DNA from: an uncultured Prevotella sp.
GTDB taxonomy: Bacteria > Bacteroidota > Bacteroidia > Bacteroidales > Bacteroidaceae
Assembly: GCA_905234815.1 (NCBI GenBank)
Contig: CAJOIX010000003.1
Coordinates: forward strand, 1-64,000
Direction: 5' to 3'
Length of the DNA: 64,000 bases
The notes beneath the pieces are model-generated. The model worked only from the letters and a program-made list of their open reading frames with translations. It was not told the DNA's origin and ran no database searches. Below, piece by piece: positions 40,737 to 50,714 of this stretch. The position numbers were made by a program, and so were the translations under genes. The stretch's first letter is position 1. The number at the start of each line of letters is the position of its first letter.

Positions 40737-42080
40737 TTATTTTATAATTTCGGCCATGAGTGCCGTTGCGTCGGCATTGAAATTGCCGAGCCGCACACGC
40801 ACCAGCTGGTTGTCGAACTGTTCGTTCTGGACGCTGGCGGGCAGCTCCGCCCGCAGATAGTTGCGCGTAAAGCCGTGCATGGGCTTATCGGCGGCAGCCC
40901 GCTCGAAGAGCACTTCGGCCTCCTGGCCAATGTGCCGGGCGTAGAAAGCGTGAGTCTTTTTCTCGGAAAGCTGCAGCAATTCATGTGCGCGCCGTTTCTT
41001 CTCCTCGGGCGACACGATATAGGGGATGCGCAGTGCAGCCGTGCCTGGGCGCTCGCTATAGGGGAAGACATGGAGCTGGGTCACATCAAGCCCGCTCAGG
41101 AAGTCGAAACACTCTTGGAATAGTTCAGGTCGTTCGCCTCGCGTGCCCACCATCACATCCACGCCAATGAAAGCCTCGCGCATACGTTCCTTTATATAAT
41201 ATATTTTATGGGCGAACAATTCGGTGTTGTATCGGCGGTGCATCAGCCGCAACACTTCATCGCTACCACTCTGCAGGGGAATGTGGAAATGAGGCATAAA
41301 TGCACGGCTCTGGGCACAGAAATCTATGATCTCGTCGGTCAGGAGGTTGGGCTCGATACTCGAAATGCGGTATCGATGAATGCCTTCAACCTGATCCAAG
41401 GCGCGGAGCAAATCGAGAAAGTTCTCGCCCGTGGTCTGACCGAAATCGCCAATGTTCACACCGGTGAGCACGATTTCTTTTCCTCCCTCGCGCACCACCT
41501 GTTCAGCCTGTGCCACAAGCGACGCAATGCCGGGATTGCGCGAGAAACCACGGGCGAAGGGAATGGTGCAGTAGGTGCAGAAATAGTTGCAGCCGTCTTG
41601 TACCTTAAGGAAATACCGAGTGCGATTGCCGCGCGAACACGAAGGGGCGAACGATTGGATGTCCTTGGTCTGGCCCTGGGCTATGGAGCGCACCGCGGTC
41701 GATTGGCCACGGGCAATCAGCGCGTCGTGGAGATGCTGCACAAGATTGGCCTTTTCGTCCGAGCCGAGCACCAGATCAACACCGTCGATTCGGGCCACTT
41801 CCTTAGGTGACAGCTGGGCATAGCAACCAGTGACAACCACAAATGCGTCGGGATTTTCGCGCACCAGCCGCTTGATGATTTGCCGACACTTCTGATTGGC
41901 CACGGACGTGACCGAGCAGGTGTTGACCAAACAGAGGTCTGCCCCACCCGAATCTGACAGTGTCTCAACGCCCAGTTTTTCCAACTGCGCGGCAAACGAG
42001 GCCGTCTCTGAGAAATTCAGTTTGCAGCCTAACGTATAATAAAACGCCTTGCGTCCGTGAAAGAGTGAACTGTCAATCAT
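40737..42080 (-). CDS. mtaB: tRNA t6A37 methylthiotransferase MtaB
   Basis: Radical SAM CNYFCTYCTIPFARG, N-terminal FYYTLGCKLNFSETA, MTTase domain, TRAM-like C-terminus. Confidence 0.94.
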   Translation of the reverse strand: MIDSSLFHGRKAFYYTLGCKLNFSETASFAAQLEKLGVETLSDSGGADLCLVNTCSVTSVANQKCRQIIKRLVRENPDAFVVVTGCYAQLSPKEVARIDGVDLVLGSDEKANLVQHLHDALIARGQSTAVRSIAQGQTKDIQSFAPSCSRGNRTRYFLKVQDGCNYFCTYCTIPFARGFSRNPGIASLVAQAEQVVREGGKEIVLTGVNIGDFGQTTGENFLDLLRALDQVEGIHRYRISSIEPNLLTDEIIDFCAQSRAFMPHFHIPLQSGSDEVLRLMHRRYNTELFAHKIYYIKERMREAFIGVDVMVGTRGERPELFQECFDFLSGLDVTQLHVFPYSERPGTAALRIPYIVSPEEKKRRAHELLQLSEKKTHAFYARHIGQEAEVLFERAAADKPMHGFTRNYLRAELPASVQNEQFDNQLVRVRLGNFNADATALMAEIIK

Positions 42081-42257
42081 TGCTAAATGCCGTCAATGTT
42101 TGAAACGACAGTACAAAAGTACAAAGTATTTTCGTATTTAGAGGTAGATAAAGGAGAAATCTTAAAAACGCGCAAATTTGCACATTTTCTAAACTATTGA
42201 TTTTCAACTATTTGCGAAAAAGTTACAAAAAAGTTTGAAAAATTTATTAAAAAAAAC

Positions 42258-42287
42258 TTGCAGGTATCGAAAAAGTCCTTACCTTTG
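42258..42287 (+). promoter_or_regulatory. Putative promoter TTG-N19-TACCTTTG
   Basis: TTG at 42258-42260, TACCTTTG at 42280-42287, upstream of the small lipoprotein gene. Confidence 0.65.
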
Positions 42288-42341
42288 CAGCGTTGTTTAT
42301 AACACAATTGATTGTTTTACAGATTTAAAAGCAAAAAGAAA

Positions 42342-42500
42342 ATGAAGAAATTGGTATTCATGTTCGTAGCTATCGCAGCCATCTCTTTCGCTTCTTGCGG
42401 ACAGAAGGCTCAGGAAGCTCCTGCTGCTGACACTGACACTGTAGTTGTTGACACTGTTGACACTGTTGCCCCTGCAGCTGTTGATTCTGTAGCTGAATAA
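42342..42500 (+). CDS. Small (52-aa) lipoprotein
   Basis: MKKLVFMFVAIAAISFASCGQKAQEAPAADTDTVVVDTVDTVAPAAVDSVAE; lipobox FASC; consensus promoter and terminator. Confidence 0.75.
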   Translation: MKKLVFMFVAIAAISFASCGQKAQEAPAADTDTVVVDTVDTVAPAAVDSVAE

Positions 42501-42528
42501 TTCGTAGGTTACGAATTCGAACAGAGAA

Positions 42529-42563
42529 AACCGCTAGGCCATAAGCCCAGCGGTTATTTTTTT
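42529..42563 (+). terminator. Terminator of the small lipoprotein gene
   Basis: AACCGCT...AGCGGTT hairpin followed by ATTTTTTT. Confidence 0.8.
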
Positions 42564-42578
42564 GCCTTTTTGCAAGCA

Positions 42579-42743
42579 GTGATTTTCAAGACTGAATTCA
42601 TTCAATTTCAAAAGCTATGCTTTTAGGCGCTAAAAGCATAGCTTTTGGAAGGCAAAAGGATAGCTTTTGGAGCGCAAAAGGATAGCTTTTGGAGCGCAAA
42701 AGCATAGCTTTTGAAAACCGATTTGCAATCTGTTGAAAATCAG
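42579..42743. repeat. 22-bp-period palindromic array D (5 units)
   Basis: Units at 42610, 42632, 42654, 42676, 42698; both 31-bp flanks carry inverted TGATTTTCA / TGAAAATCA boxes. Confidence 0.9.
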
Positions 42744-42767
42744 CAAGATACAAATACAAAAAAAAAC

Positions 42768-43589
42768 TTACTTGAAATAAGCCAGCGCTGCCCCGATGGC
42801 AGTAGAAAATTCGCTGTGCTTAGGTATGATAAATTTCACGCCGAAGAGTTTTTCCAGACCAGGGAACACATCTTTACACTGCGGCAGCCGCGTGAGATTT
42901 CCAATCAACACAAAATCTTTTATGTCCAAGCCGATGGCCGAGAGGATGGTGGCTGAGCCAATGGTCTGCAGCGTGGTGGTGATCAGACCCAAGGCAATGT
43001 CCTCGCGTGTGGCGTTGCTCTTGGCATTGGCAAAGAGCGAGGCCGTGGCATTCTGCGGCAGTCCGGGCAATGCCGACGGGCTGATATCGCCTATCTGCAC
43101 GTCGATGTTTTTCAAATCGCCCTGCATGGCCAGCGATGTCACTTGCTTGATATCGTCGGTCTTGAGCATAATGCGCGACAGTCCGGCCAGCATACCGCCG
43201 CCCAGTCCCAAACCGCCAATGCGGCGAATACCGTTTTCATCGCACTGTACGATGCTGGTGCCGGTGCCCATGCTCACCACGAGCATACGCTCCAGATTGG
43301 TGTCGTACTGCGCACCCAGGCCGTCGGCCAGAAATTCTTCCACCCGTCGCGTTGGACAGTCGTACACGTTCTCCTGTATATATGCCGACCCTACGCCGGT
43401 GAGCATCACTTGCTGCACGTCGGAAATGGCTATCTCATTGTCGTGCAAAAACTTACCAAAGGCACCATAGAGCGATGTAACCGGATCGGTGGCGGTGATG
43501 CGCAAGGGTGAAAGGATTTTCTTCTGCTCGTTCAGCCCAACTATCTTGGTCGTGCTGATACCCACGTCGATACCTAAAATAAATTTCAT
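42768..43589 (-). CDS. coaW: Type II pantothenate kinase
   Basis: ILGIDVGISTTKIVGL, VVSMGTGTSIV, GGLGLGGGMLAGLSRIM; start set at MKFILGID. Confidence 0.92.
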   Translation of the reverse strand: MKFILGIDVGISTTKIVGLNEQKKILSPLRITATDPVTSLYGAFGKFLHDNEIAISDVQQVMLTGVGSAYIQENVYDCPTRRVEEFLADGLGAQYDTNLERMLVVSMGTGTSIVQCDENGIRRIGGLGLGGGMLAGLSRIMLKTDDIKQVTSLAMQGDLKNIDVQIGDISPSALPGLPQNATASLFANAKSNATREDIALGLITTTLQTIGSATILSAIGLDIKDFVLIGNLTRLPQCKDVFPGLEKLFGVKFIIPKHSEFSTAIGAALAYFK

Positions 43590-43736
43590 TTTCGGGAAAT
43601 GTTCAATTTGTTTCAAAGGCCAAAGATAGAAAGAAATTGGCGATTAACCATCATTTCGGGGCAAACAAATCTGAACGGCACAAAAAAAATACAAGAAAAC
43701 AACCGCCTTTGGTCTGATTTTCTTGCATCTGCGATG

Positions 43737-43809
43737 AGCGGTAGACGAGGTTCGAACTCGCGACCCCCAGCTTGGGAAGCTAGTGCTCTGCCAACTGAGC
43801 TACTACCGC
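43737..43809 (-). tRNA. tRNA-Gly(CCC)
   Basis: GCGGTAG/CTACCGC acceptor, anticodon loop TTCCCAA, GTTCGAACC T-loop. Confidence 0.95.
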
Positions 43810-43813
43810 AAAG

Positions 43814-43886
<73 letters not shown>

Positions 43887-43977
43887 AAAAGTTTTCACGG
43901 CGAAACACGCGCTGCGCATTTCGGAGGGCAAAGGTATATATAATTTGGGAAATGGAAAAATTTAAAATTGTAAAAAT

Positions 43978-44775
43978 TTATTTTTTCACAGACATCATGC
44001 CAGCACTGGAGAGCTGCGACTGGCGAAAGGCAGCCAGCGTCAATGCCGTGGCCGTGCCTACATTCAGGCTCTCTGGCCACTGCTTGTCGGCTGGGAACCG
44101 AGGTATCAGCAGTTTGTGCGTAAGCAGGGCGCGCACCTCGGCCGAGATGCCGTTGCCCTCGTTGCCCATGACGACCACTCCGCCGGCAGTCAGGTCGGTT
44201 GCATAGAGGTTCTCGCCGTCAAGCACGGTACCATAAACAGGGGTCTCGGCAGGAAGTTGCTTTAACCATGCCGGCAGATTGACATATTGCACCGATACGC
44301 GCGCCAAGCTGCCCATGGATGCCTGCACCACCTTCGGATTGAACACATCGGCCGTATCGAGCGAGCAAACCAAGTGCTCCACGCCGAACCAATCGGCCGT
44401 GCGAAGAATCGTGCCCAAATTGCCCGGATCCTGCACACCGTCGAGCGCAAGTATCAGCTTCGAGCGCTGCGCAATGGGCGACGCCGAATCATGAGGAGAG
44501 ACCTTGCGCGACTGGCGAAACACCGCCAACACCTCTTGCGGAGCCTGAAGCAGCGAGATGCGCTGCAGCTCGTCGGGCGAAACGGCAATGCGCTCGCCAC
44601 CAGTAGCATGGGCATCCAGCCAAGCCGGCAGCGCCACAATCAGTTCGGGCTCAAAGACAGCAAGCAGTTCTTCAACCACCTTACGGCCCTCAGCCACAAA
44701 CAATCCTGTTTCGCGGCGGTACTTCTTCTGCGCCAGCGAACGGATGAGTTTTATTTTCGGTTTACTCAACATCAT
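43978..44775 (-). CDS. TrmH/SpoU-family RNA methyltransferase
   Basis: LALDGVQDPGNLGTILRTADWFG, VVMGNEGNGISAEV, IPRFPADKQWPESLNVGTATAL. Confidence 0.93.
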   Translation of the reverse strand: MMLSKPKIKLIRSLAQKKYRRETGLFVAEGRKVVEELLAVFEPELIVALPAWLDAHATGGERIAVSPDELQRISLLQAPQEVLAVFRQSRKVSPHDSASPIAQRSKLILALDGVQDPGNLGTILRTADWFGVEHLVCSLDTADVFNPKVVQASMGSLARVSVQYVNLPAWLKQLPAETPVYGTVLDGENLYATDLTAGGVVVMGNEGNGISAEVRALLTHKLLIPRFPADKQWPESLNVGTATALTLAAFRQSQLSSAGMMSVKK

Positions 44776-44955
44776 ACCCTTGTTTATACGTTATGTTGCG
44801 GGAGCGTGGGAGCGCGGAGCACCACTCAACAGTAGAGGAAGCGGAACTTCCAAAACATCAAATCCCTTATTTTTGGCAAAAGTACAAAATTGTTAGGGCT
44901 TTCAGGCGGCTGTTTGAAGAGATTTTTTTATTTTTGCAGAAATAAACACGCAGCC

Positions 44956-47220
44956 GTGACCACCAGCCAATACATTCACCGGTTTTTACTTTTAACACTC
45001 ACCGTATGTATCTTTGGAGCCTGCTCGAGTACAAAGTTTGTGCCCGACAGCGAGTATTTGCTCGATCGCGTGGAGGTATCCTGCCAAGACAAGAGCTTAG
45101 ACGCCGCCACCTTGGAGCCATACATCCGCCAGCAGACCAACAGCAAATGGTTCTCGGTATTTAAAATTCCACTCTACACCTATTCGCTTGCCGGACGCGA
45201 CACTACCGCTTGGCTCAACCGCAAGCTGAAAAGCATCGGCGAAGAGCCCGTTATCTACGATCCCATACAGGAAGAACTTTCGCGAAAAGATCTCATTGCT
45301 GCCATGCACAATCTGGGCTATATGCACGCCCAAGTGGAGGTGGCCCGCAAGCACAAAGGCAAGAAGATACGCCTGAATTACCAGCTATCGCCCGGCGAAG
45401 CGTATAAAATCGGCAAGGTGGAATACTACGTGTTCGACCCGCAAATCAGCAGCCTGCTGCACTTGGAGCGTGCTGACAATCAGCAACTGAAAAGCGGTTC
45501 GCCCTTCACCGTTGACCGACTGGACCAAGAGCGCAAGCGCATTACCAATATTCTGAATAACGAAGGCTACTATAAATTCCACAAAGACTACATCCGATTT
45601 GAAGCCGACTCCGCACGCAATGAAAACGACATTCACCTGCGGCTCGTGCTCCATGCCTATCAAGGCGCTCCGACTACCGAAACGGCACAAGCCGGCGACT
45701 CTGCGGCCAACGACCGTCATTCTGTCTTCACCCTACCCCTCCACCCACGCTACAAAATAGGCGAAGTGCGCTTTCACAACAGCCAGGAATCATATTCCTA
45801 TCTGCGCGAGAGCATACTGCGTATGTACACTCAAATCAAGCCCGGACAATGGTACTCGCAACGCGACCTGCAAAACACCTACAACAATTTTGCACGCCTC
45901 GGAGCTGTGCGCTATACCAACATACGCTTCACCGAGCAGCCCGACACCACGCTCAACTGCGATATCACCATATCCACCCACAAGCCGAAATCCATCTCCA
46001 TTCAGCCCGAAGGCACCAACACCGCCGGCGATTTAGGCGCAGCCATCGCACTGACATACGAAAACAGAAACCTCTTCCACGGCAGTGAATCTTTCTCCTT
46101 GCGACTGCGCGGAGCCTTCGAAGCCATAACCGGACTGGAGGGATATCAAGACCAAGACTATCAGGAATACGGCATCGAAGCCGCGCTCTCTTTCCCCCGC
46201 CTGCTGGCCCCATTCCACATCGGACAGCACAACCGGCTGAACGGCACCAGATCCAACCTGTCCGTTTCGTGGAATATGCAAAACCGTCCCGAGTTCCACC
46301 GGCGAGTCTTCACCACGGCATGGCGCTACCGATGGACACACCCACGCAAGAACCTGGCCTACCGACTCGATCTGATAGACCTGAACTACATCTATATGCC
46401 CTGGATTAGCGCTACGTTCCGAGCCGATTATCTCGACAACGAAACCTCGCGCAATGCCATTCTGCGCTACAACTACGAGGACCTCTTCATCATGCGTATC
46501 GGCTTCGGACTGACATATTCGGGCCCCACCGATATTTTCCGCTTCAATATCGAAACCGCCGGCAATCTGCTCGATGCCATTGCCTCGGCTGCCGACACAA
46601 AAGTGAACAACAACGGACAGCACACACTGTTCAACATTGCCTACGCACAATATCTGAAAGCCGACTTCGACTATACGCACCTGCTCCATTTCGACCAGCG
46701 AAACACGCTCGCCTTGCACGCCAGTCTGGGCATTGCCTGTCCCTATGGCAACAGCAAGATTCTCCCATTCGAGAAGCGTTACTTCTCTGGCGGTGCCAAT
46801 TCGGTGCGCGGATGGAACGTCAGAGAACTCGGCCCGGGTCGCTTCCGCGGTACTGACGGCCGCATCGATTTCATCAACCAGACGGGCGACATGAAACTTG
46901 ACTTCAACGCAGAACTGCGCTCACGCCTCTTCTGGAAATTCCAAGGAGCACTCTTTGTCGATGCCGGAAACATCTGGACGCTGCGAAATTACGAAGATCA
47001 ACTTGGCGGACAATTCAAATTAAAAAACCTGCTACGCCAGATGGCCGTGGCCTACGGAGCAGGATTGCGACTGGACTTCGACTATTTCCTCGTCCGTCTC
47101 GACCTCGGTATGAAAGCCATCAATCCCGCCTACAACACACATCGCGAGCATTATCCCGTCTATCATCCATCCATCGGGCGAGATCTCTCGGTGCATTTTG
47201 CCGTCGGACTTCCCTTCTGA
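44956..47220 (+). CDS. BamA/TamA-family outer membrane protein with lipoprotein signal
   Basis: Lipobox IFGACSS, POTRA-like N-terminus, barrel with KRYFSGGANSVRGWNVRELGPG and HFAVGLPF C-terminus; in-frame GTG at 44956 as likely start. Confidence 0.9.
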   Translation: MTTSQYIHRFLLLTLTVCIFGACSSTKFVPDSEYLLDRVEVSCQDKSLDAATLEPYIRQQTNSKWFSVFKIPLYTYSLAGRDTTAWLNRKLKSIGEEPVIYDPIQEELSRKDLIAAMHNLGYMHAQVEVARKHKGKKIRLNYQLSPGEAYKIGKVEYYVFDPQISSLLHLERADNQQLKSGSPFTVDRLDQERKRITNILNNEGYYKFHKDYIRFEADSARNENDIHLRLVLHAYQGAPTTETAQAGDSAANDRHSVFTLPLHPRYKIGEVRFHNSQESYSYLRESILRMYTQIKPGQWYSQRDLQNTYNNFARLGAVRYTNIRFTEQPDTTLNCDITISTHKPKSISIQPEGTNTAGDLGAAIALTYENRNLFHGSESFSLRLRGAFEAITGLEGYQDQDYQEYGIEAALSFPRLLAPFHIGQHNRLNGTRSNLSVSWNMQNRPEFHRRVFTTAWRYRWTHPRKNLAYRLDLIDLNYIYMPWISATFRADYLDNETSRNAILRYNYEDLFIMRIGFGLTYSGPTDIFRFNIETAGNLLDAIASAADTKVNNNGQHTLFNIAYAQYLKADFDYTHLLHFDQRNTLALHASLGIACPYGNSKILPFEKRYFSGGANSVRGWNVRELGPGRFRGTDGRIDFINQTGDMKLDFNAELRSRLFWKFQGALFVDAGNIWTLRNYEDQLGGQFKLKNLLRQMAVAYGAGLRLDFDYFLVRLDLGMKAINPAYNTHREHYPVYHPSIGRDLSVHFAVGLPF

Positions 47221-47286
47221 CCTCTCTCACCAATTGAACAGAATAAACATTCACAACTCAATATCCACCACTCAGTAAAGGCATCT

Positions 47287-48477
47287 ATGCAATCGCTCTC
47301 ACCCATCCACAAAACAATCGTCGGCATCCAGTTTCTCTTCGTCGCATTTGGTTCAACAGTATTGGTGCCCCTCCTTGTAGGACTTGACCCCGCCACAGCA
47401 CTCTTCACAGCAGGCATCGGCACGCTGATTTTCCACATGGTGACAAAAGGGAAAGTACCCATCTTCCTCGGCTCCAGCTTCGCATTCATTGCCCCCATTA
47501 TCTCTGCATCGAAACAATGGGGAATGTCTGGCACGTTGGCTGGCTTAATCGGTGTCGCACTCGTTTATTTCATCATGTCGGCACTGATCAAATGGCAAGG
47601 ACAAAAACTGCTGGCAAGATTGTTTCCACCTGTAGTCATTGCCCCTATCATCATTCTTATCGGCCTCTCGCTCGCGCCAACAGCTATTGATATGGCAAAA
47701 GGCAACTGGACCTTGGCCATCATCTCGCTGGCTACAGCCATCATCGTGCTGACCTTTGGACGCGGAATGTTGAAACTTCTGCCTGTCATCTGCGGTATTA
47801 TTGTGGGCTACATCACAGCAATCATCATGGGAGTAGTCGATTTTTCCGCTGTGGAAGCCGCACCCTGGTTCGCCCTGCCCTCATCTATTGCTCATTTCCA
47901 ACTGCCACAATTTGCCTGGGAACCTTTTCTCTTCATGATTCCTGTGGCCATTGCGCCAGTGATTGAGCACATCGGCGATATCTATGTGGTAAGCGCCGTA
48001 GCAGAAAAAGACTTCGTAAAAAGTCCTGGACTGCACCGCACAATGTTGGGCGATGGACTCGCCTGCCTTTTTGCAGCATTCTTTGCAGGCCCGCCCGTCA
48101 CAACTTATAGCGAAGTGACCGGTGCCATGCAAATCACACGAGTGAGCCACCCGCAAGTGATACGCATTGCAGCAATAACAGCCTTACTCATCTCCGTGGC
48201 AGGCAAACTCACCGCATTGCTTCAATCTATCCCCACACCTGTGCTCGGAGGTATCATGATTATGCTCTTCGGTTCAATAGCTGCCGTCGGAATACAGAAC
48301 CTGATACAGTCGAAAGCAAACCTCAACGAGACCCGCAATACCATCATTATCGGCGTCACTCTGACAGCAGGTATCGGCGGAGCCGTTGTCTATTTCGGCA
48401 CATTCTCTATCAGCGGCATCGGCCTCTCCGCGCTCATTGCCGTATTGCTGAATCTCATCCTGCCAAAAACGAAGTAA
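47287..48477 (+). CDS. uraA: Uracil/xanthine permease (NCS2 family)
   Basis: QFLFVAFGSTVLVPLLVGLDPATALFTAGIGTLIFH, IEHIGDIYVVS, GPPVTTYSEVTGAM. Confidence 0.94.
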   Translation: MQSLSPIHKTIVGIQFLFVAFGSTVLVPLLVGLDPATALFTAGIGTLIFHMVTKGKVPIFLGSSFAFIAPIISASKQWGMSGTLAGLIGVALVYFIMSALIKWQGQKLLARLFPPVVIAPIIILIGLSLAPTAIDMAKGNWTLAIISLATAIIVLTFGRGMLKLLPVICGIIVGYITAIIMGVVDFSAVEAAPWFALPSSIAHFQLPQFAWEPFLFMIPVAIAPVIEHIGDIYVVSAVAEKDFVKSPGLHRTMLGDGLACLFAAFFAGPPVTTYSEVTGAMQITRVSHPQVIRIAAITALLISVAGKLTALLQSIPTPVLGGIMIMLFGSIAAVGIQNLIQSKANLNETRNTIIIGVTLTAGIGGAVVYFGTFSISGIGLSALIAVLLNLILPKTK

Positions 48478-48496
48478 TTTCTGCCTGATTTCCACC

Positions 48497-49396
48497 ATGA
48501 TGCGCTATCTCCTGTCGTTACTCCTCTTGATTGTTCCCTGCTGTTCGGATGCACAAGGCTATCTAAGCCCGCAATATCTGAACTATATCAACCAGTACAA
48601 GTCGATAGCCATCGAACAGATGAAGAAACACGGCATACCAGCCAGCATCACACTGGCGCAAGGCCTTTTGGAAAGCCGTGCCGGACAGAGCGATTTGGCC
48701 ACAAAGGGCAACAATCACTTCGGTATCAAATGCCATGAATGGACCGGCGCAACCGTTTATCATGACGACGATGAACGCCATGAGTGTTTCCGAGCCTACC
48801 GGTCAGCACGCGAAAGCTACGAAGACCACTCCATGTTTCTCGTGAAAAAGCAGCGATACAGACGCCTCTTCGACCTCAAACCCACCGACTACAAAGGGTG
48901 GGCACGCGGATTGAAAGCCTGCGGCTATGCCACCAATCCCCGCTACGCAGAACAACTCATCAGCATCATAGAGCGCTACCAGCTCCACCAGTACGACTCC
49001 CAGTCGTCAAGACACCACACGCAAAGGTTCTCGCTCCCGCAACCGGCCGATGAACACAGAATCTACATCTACAACAAAAACCTCTATGTCATTGCCCGCG
49101 ATGGCGACACATGGCTGTCGCTGAGCAAAGAACTGGGCATTGGCAAGCGAAAACTGGCACGCTACAACGAACGCAGCCATAAAGAGCCGCTACATCAGGG
49201 CGACATCATATACCTCAAGCACAAACGCACCAAGGCCGACAAAGCTTTCAAGCACCGCCCACATACTGTCGTGGCTGGCGAAAGTCTTTACGATATTGCC
49301 CAGAAATACGGCATCACGCTCCGCGCGCTCTACAAGAAGAATCAGCTCACACCCGACAGCAACATCAGCGTGGGCCAGCAGCTGCGCGTTTATTAA
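48497..49396 (+). CDS. Glucosaminidase + LysM peptidoglycan hydrolase
   Basis: GIPASITLAQGLLESRAGQSDLATKGNNHFGIKC; C-terminal LysM VVAGESLYDIAQKYGITLRALYKKN. Confidence 0.93.
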   Translation: MMRYLLSLLLLIVPCCSDAQGYLSPQYLNYINQYKSIAIEQMKKHGIPASITLAQGLLESRAGQSDLATKGNNHFGIKCHEWTGATVYHDDDERHECFRAYRSARESYEDHSMFLVKKQRYRRLFDLKPTDYKGWARGLKACGYATNPRYAEQLISIIERYQLHQYDSQSSRHHTQRFSLPQPADEHRIYIYNKNLYVIARDGDTWLSLSKELGIGKRKLARYNERSHKEPLHQGDIIYLKHKRTKADKAFKHRPHTVVAGESLYDIAQKYGITLRALYKKNQLTPDSNISVGQQLRVY

Positions 49397-49420
49397 TGAA
49401 TCAAGAATCGGTTACTGAAA

Positions 49421-50707
49421 ATGAAACGACTAATAAAACGCCCCTACATTCGAGAAATGTTTAGGACAACCATCCAGAGAGGCATCTTGCTGCTGTTTGC
49501 TGCTTGCTGCTGCACATCGCAGGCACAAGACTTCTCCACCTATTTCACCGACCGGACCCTCCGATTGGACTACTCGCTCGTGGGCAATGCGCAGCAACAG
49601 GCCATTGCGCTCGATGAGCTCTATTCGCTGCCCAACTGGTGGGGCAAACGAATACATCTGTCTGAAACACCCGTCGAGGGAAACGCACAAGTGAAAGTCT
49701 TCTCCACAACAGGCGAACTCATCTATAAGCAAAGTTTCTCCACACTCTTTCAGGAGTGGCTCTCCTACCCCGAAGCACAAACAGTGAACCGCTCGTTCGA
49801 GCAGGTGTTGCTCGTGCCCTACCCCAAAGATTCCGTTCGCATCCAGGTGGAACTCTACAACAATCGAAGAGAAGTGATGACACAGCTGTCACACATCATC
49901 CACCCCAGCGACATACTCATCCATCCCATCGGAGAAACCAGTGTGCAGCCTTACCGCATCATTCAGCAACCCAAAGATTCACTCCACTGTGTGAACATTG
50001 CATTCGTGGCCGAGGGATACCAAGAGCACGAGATGAAAACCTTTCTTGCCGATGTTGACACGGCACTGGTAGCCCTCTTTGCCCACGAGCCATTCAAGAG
50101 CAACCGAGACGCCTTCCGCATCGTTGCAGTAGAGTCGCCATCGCAGGACACTGGCGTCAGCGAGCCGGGCAATCACCTCTGGCGACACACAGCCGTAGGC
50201 TCGCAGTTCGACACGTTCTACATGCCGCGCTACCTGACCACCCTCCACATGAAGCAACTCCACAACACGCTGGCTGGCATCCCCTACGACCACATCATCG
50301 TGCTGGCCAACACATCTCACTACGGAGGAGGCGGCATCCTAAATTTCTACAATCTCTCCATGACCCACCATCGGCTCTACAAGCAAGTCGTCGTTCACGA
50401 ATTTGGCCACTCCTTTGCGGGTCTGGCCGACGAATATGCCTACGAAAATGAGCAAATTCCCATGTATCCGCACGACGTAGAACCATGGGAGCCCAACATC
50501 ACCACGCTGGTCAATTTCTACTCCAAATGGAGCGACCTCATTGGCCAAGACCCCGAAGCAGGACTCTACGAAGGTGCTGGCTACAACACCGAAGGCATCT
50601 ATCGCCCCTACTTCGACTGCCGTATGCGCACCAACGAAAACCCGGAGTTCTGCCCCGTATGCCGACAAGCCATCCAACACGTCATCGATTTCTACACCAA
50701 GCCCTAA
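49421..50707 (+). CDS. M64 family metallopeptidase (IgA peptidase M64-like)
   Basis: HEFGHSFAGLADEY zinc motif, LHCVNIAFVAEGYQEHEM, VESPSQDTGVSEPG. Confidence 0.92.
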   Translation: MKRLIKRPYIREMFRTTIQRGILLLFAACCCTSQAQDFSTYFTDRTLRLDYSLVGNAQQQAIALDELYSLPNWWGKRIHLSETPVEGNAQVKVFSTTGELIYKQSFSTLFQEWLSYPEAQTVNRSFEQVLLVPYPKDSVRIQVELYNNRREVMTQLSHIIHPSDILIHPIGETSVQPYRIIQQPKDSLHCVNIAFVAEGYQEHEMKTFLADVDTALVALFAHEPFKSNRDAFRIVAVESPSQDTGVSEPGNHLWRHTAVGSQFDTFYMPRYLTTLHMKQLHNTLAGIPYDHIIVLANTSHYGGGGILNFYNLSMTHHRLYKQVVVHEFGHSFAGLADEYAYENEQIPMYPHDVEPWEPNITTLVNFYSKWSDLIGQDPEAGLYEGAGYNTEGIYRPYFDCRMRTNENPEFCPVCRQAIQHVIDFYTKP

Positions 50708-50714
50708 ACCCCAA

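Noticed and set aside
39675-42080. GT2 next to radical-SAM MtaB as a possible biosynthetic cluster
   Set aside because: MtaB is a tRNA-modifying enzyme with clear MTTase features; no precursor peptide or transport genes adjacent.
42610-42712. Regularly spaced repeats resembling a mini-CRISPR
   Set aside because: Unit period is 22 bp with only 6-7 nt variable linkers, units are near-palindromic in both orientations, and no cas genes are present.
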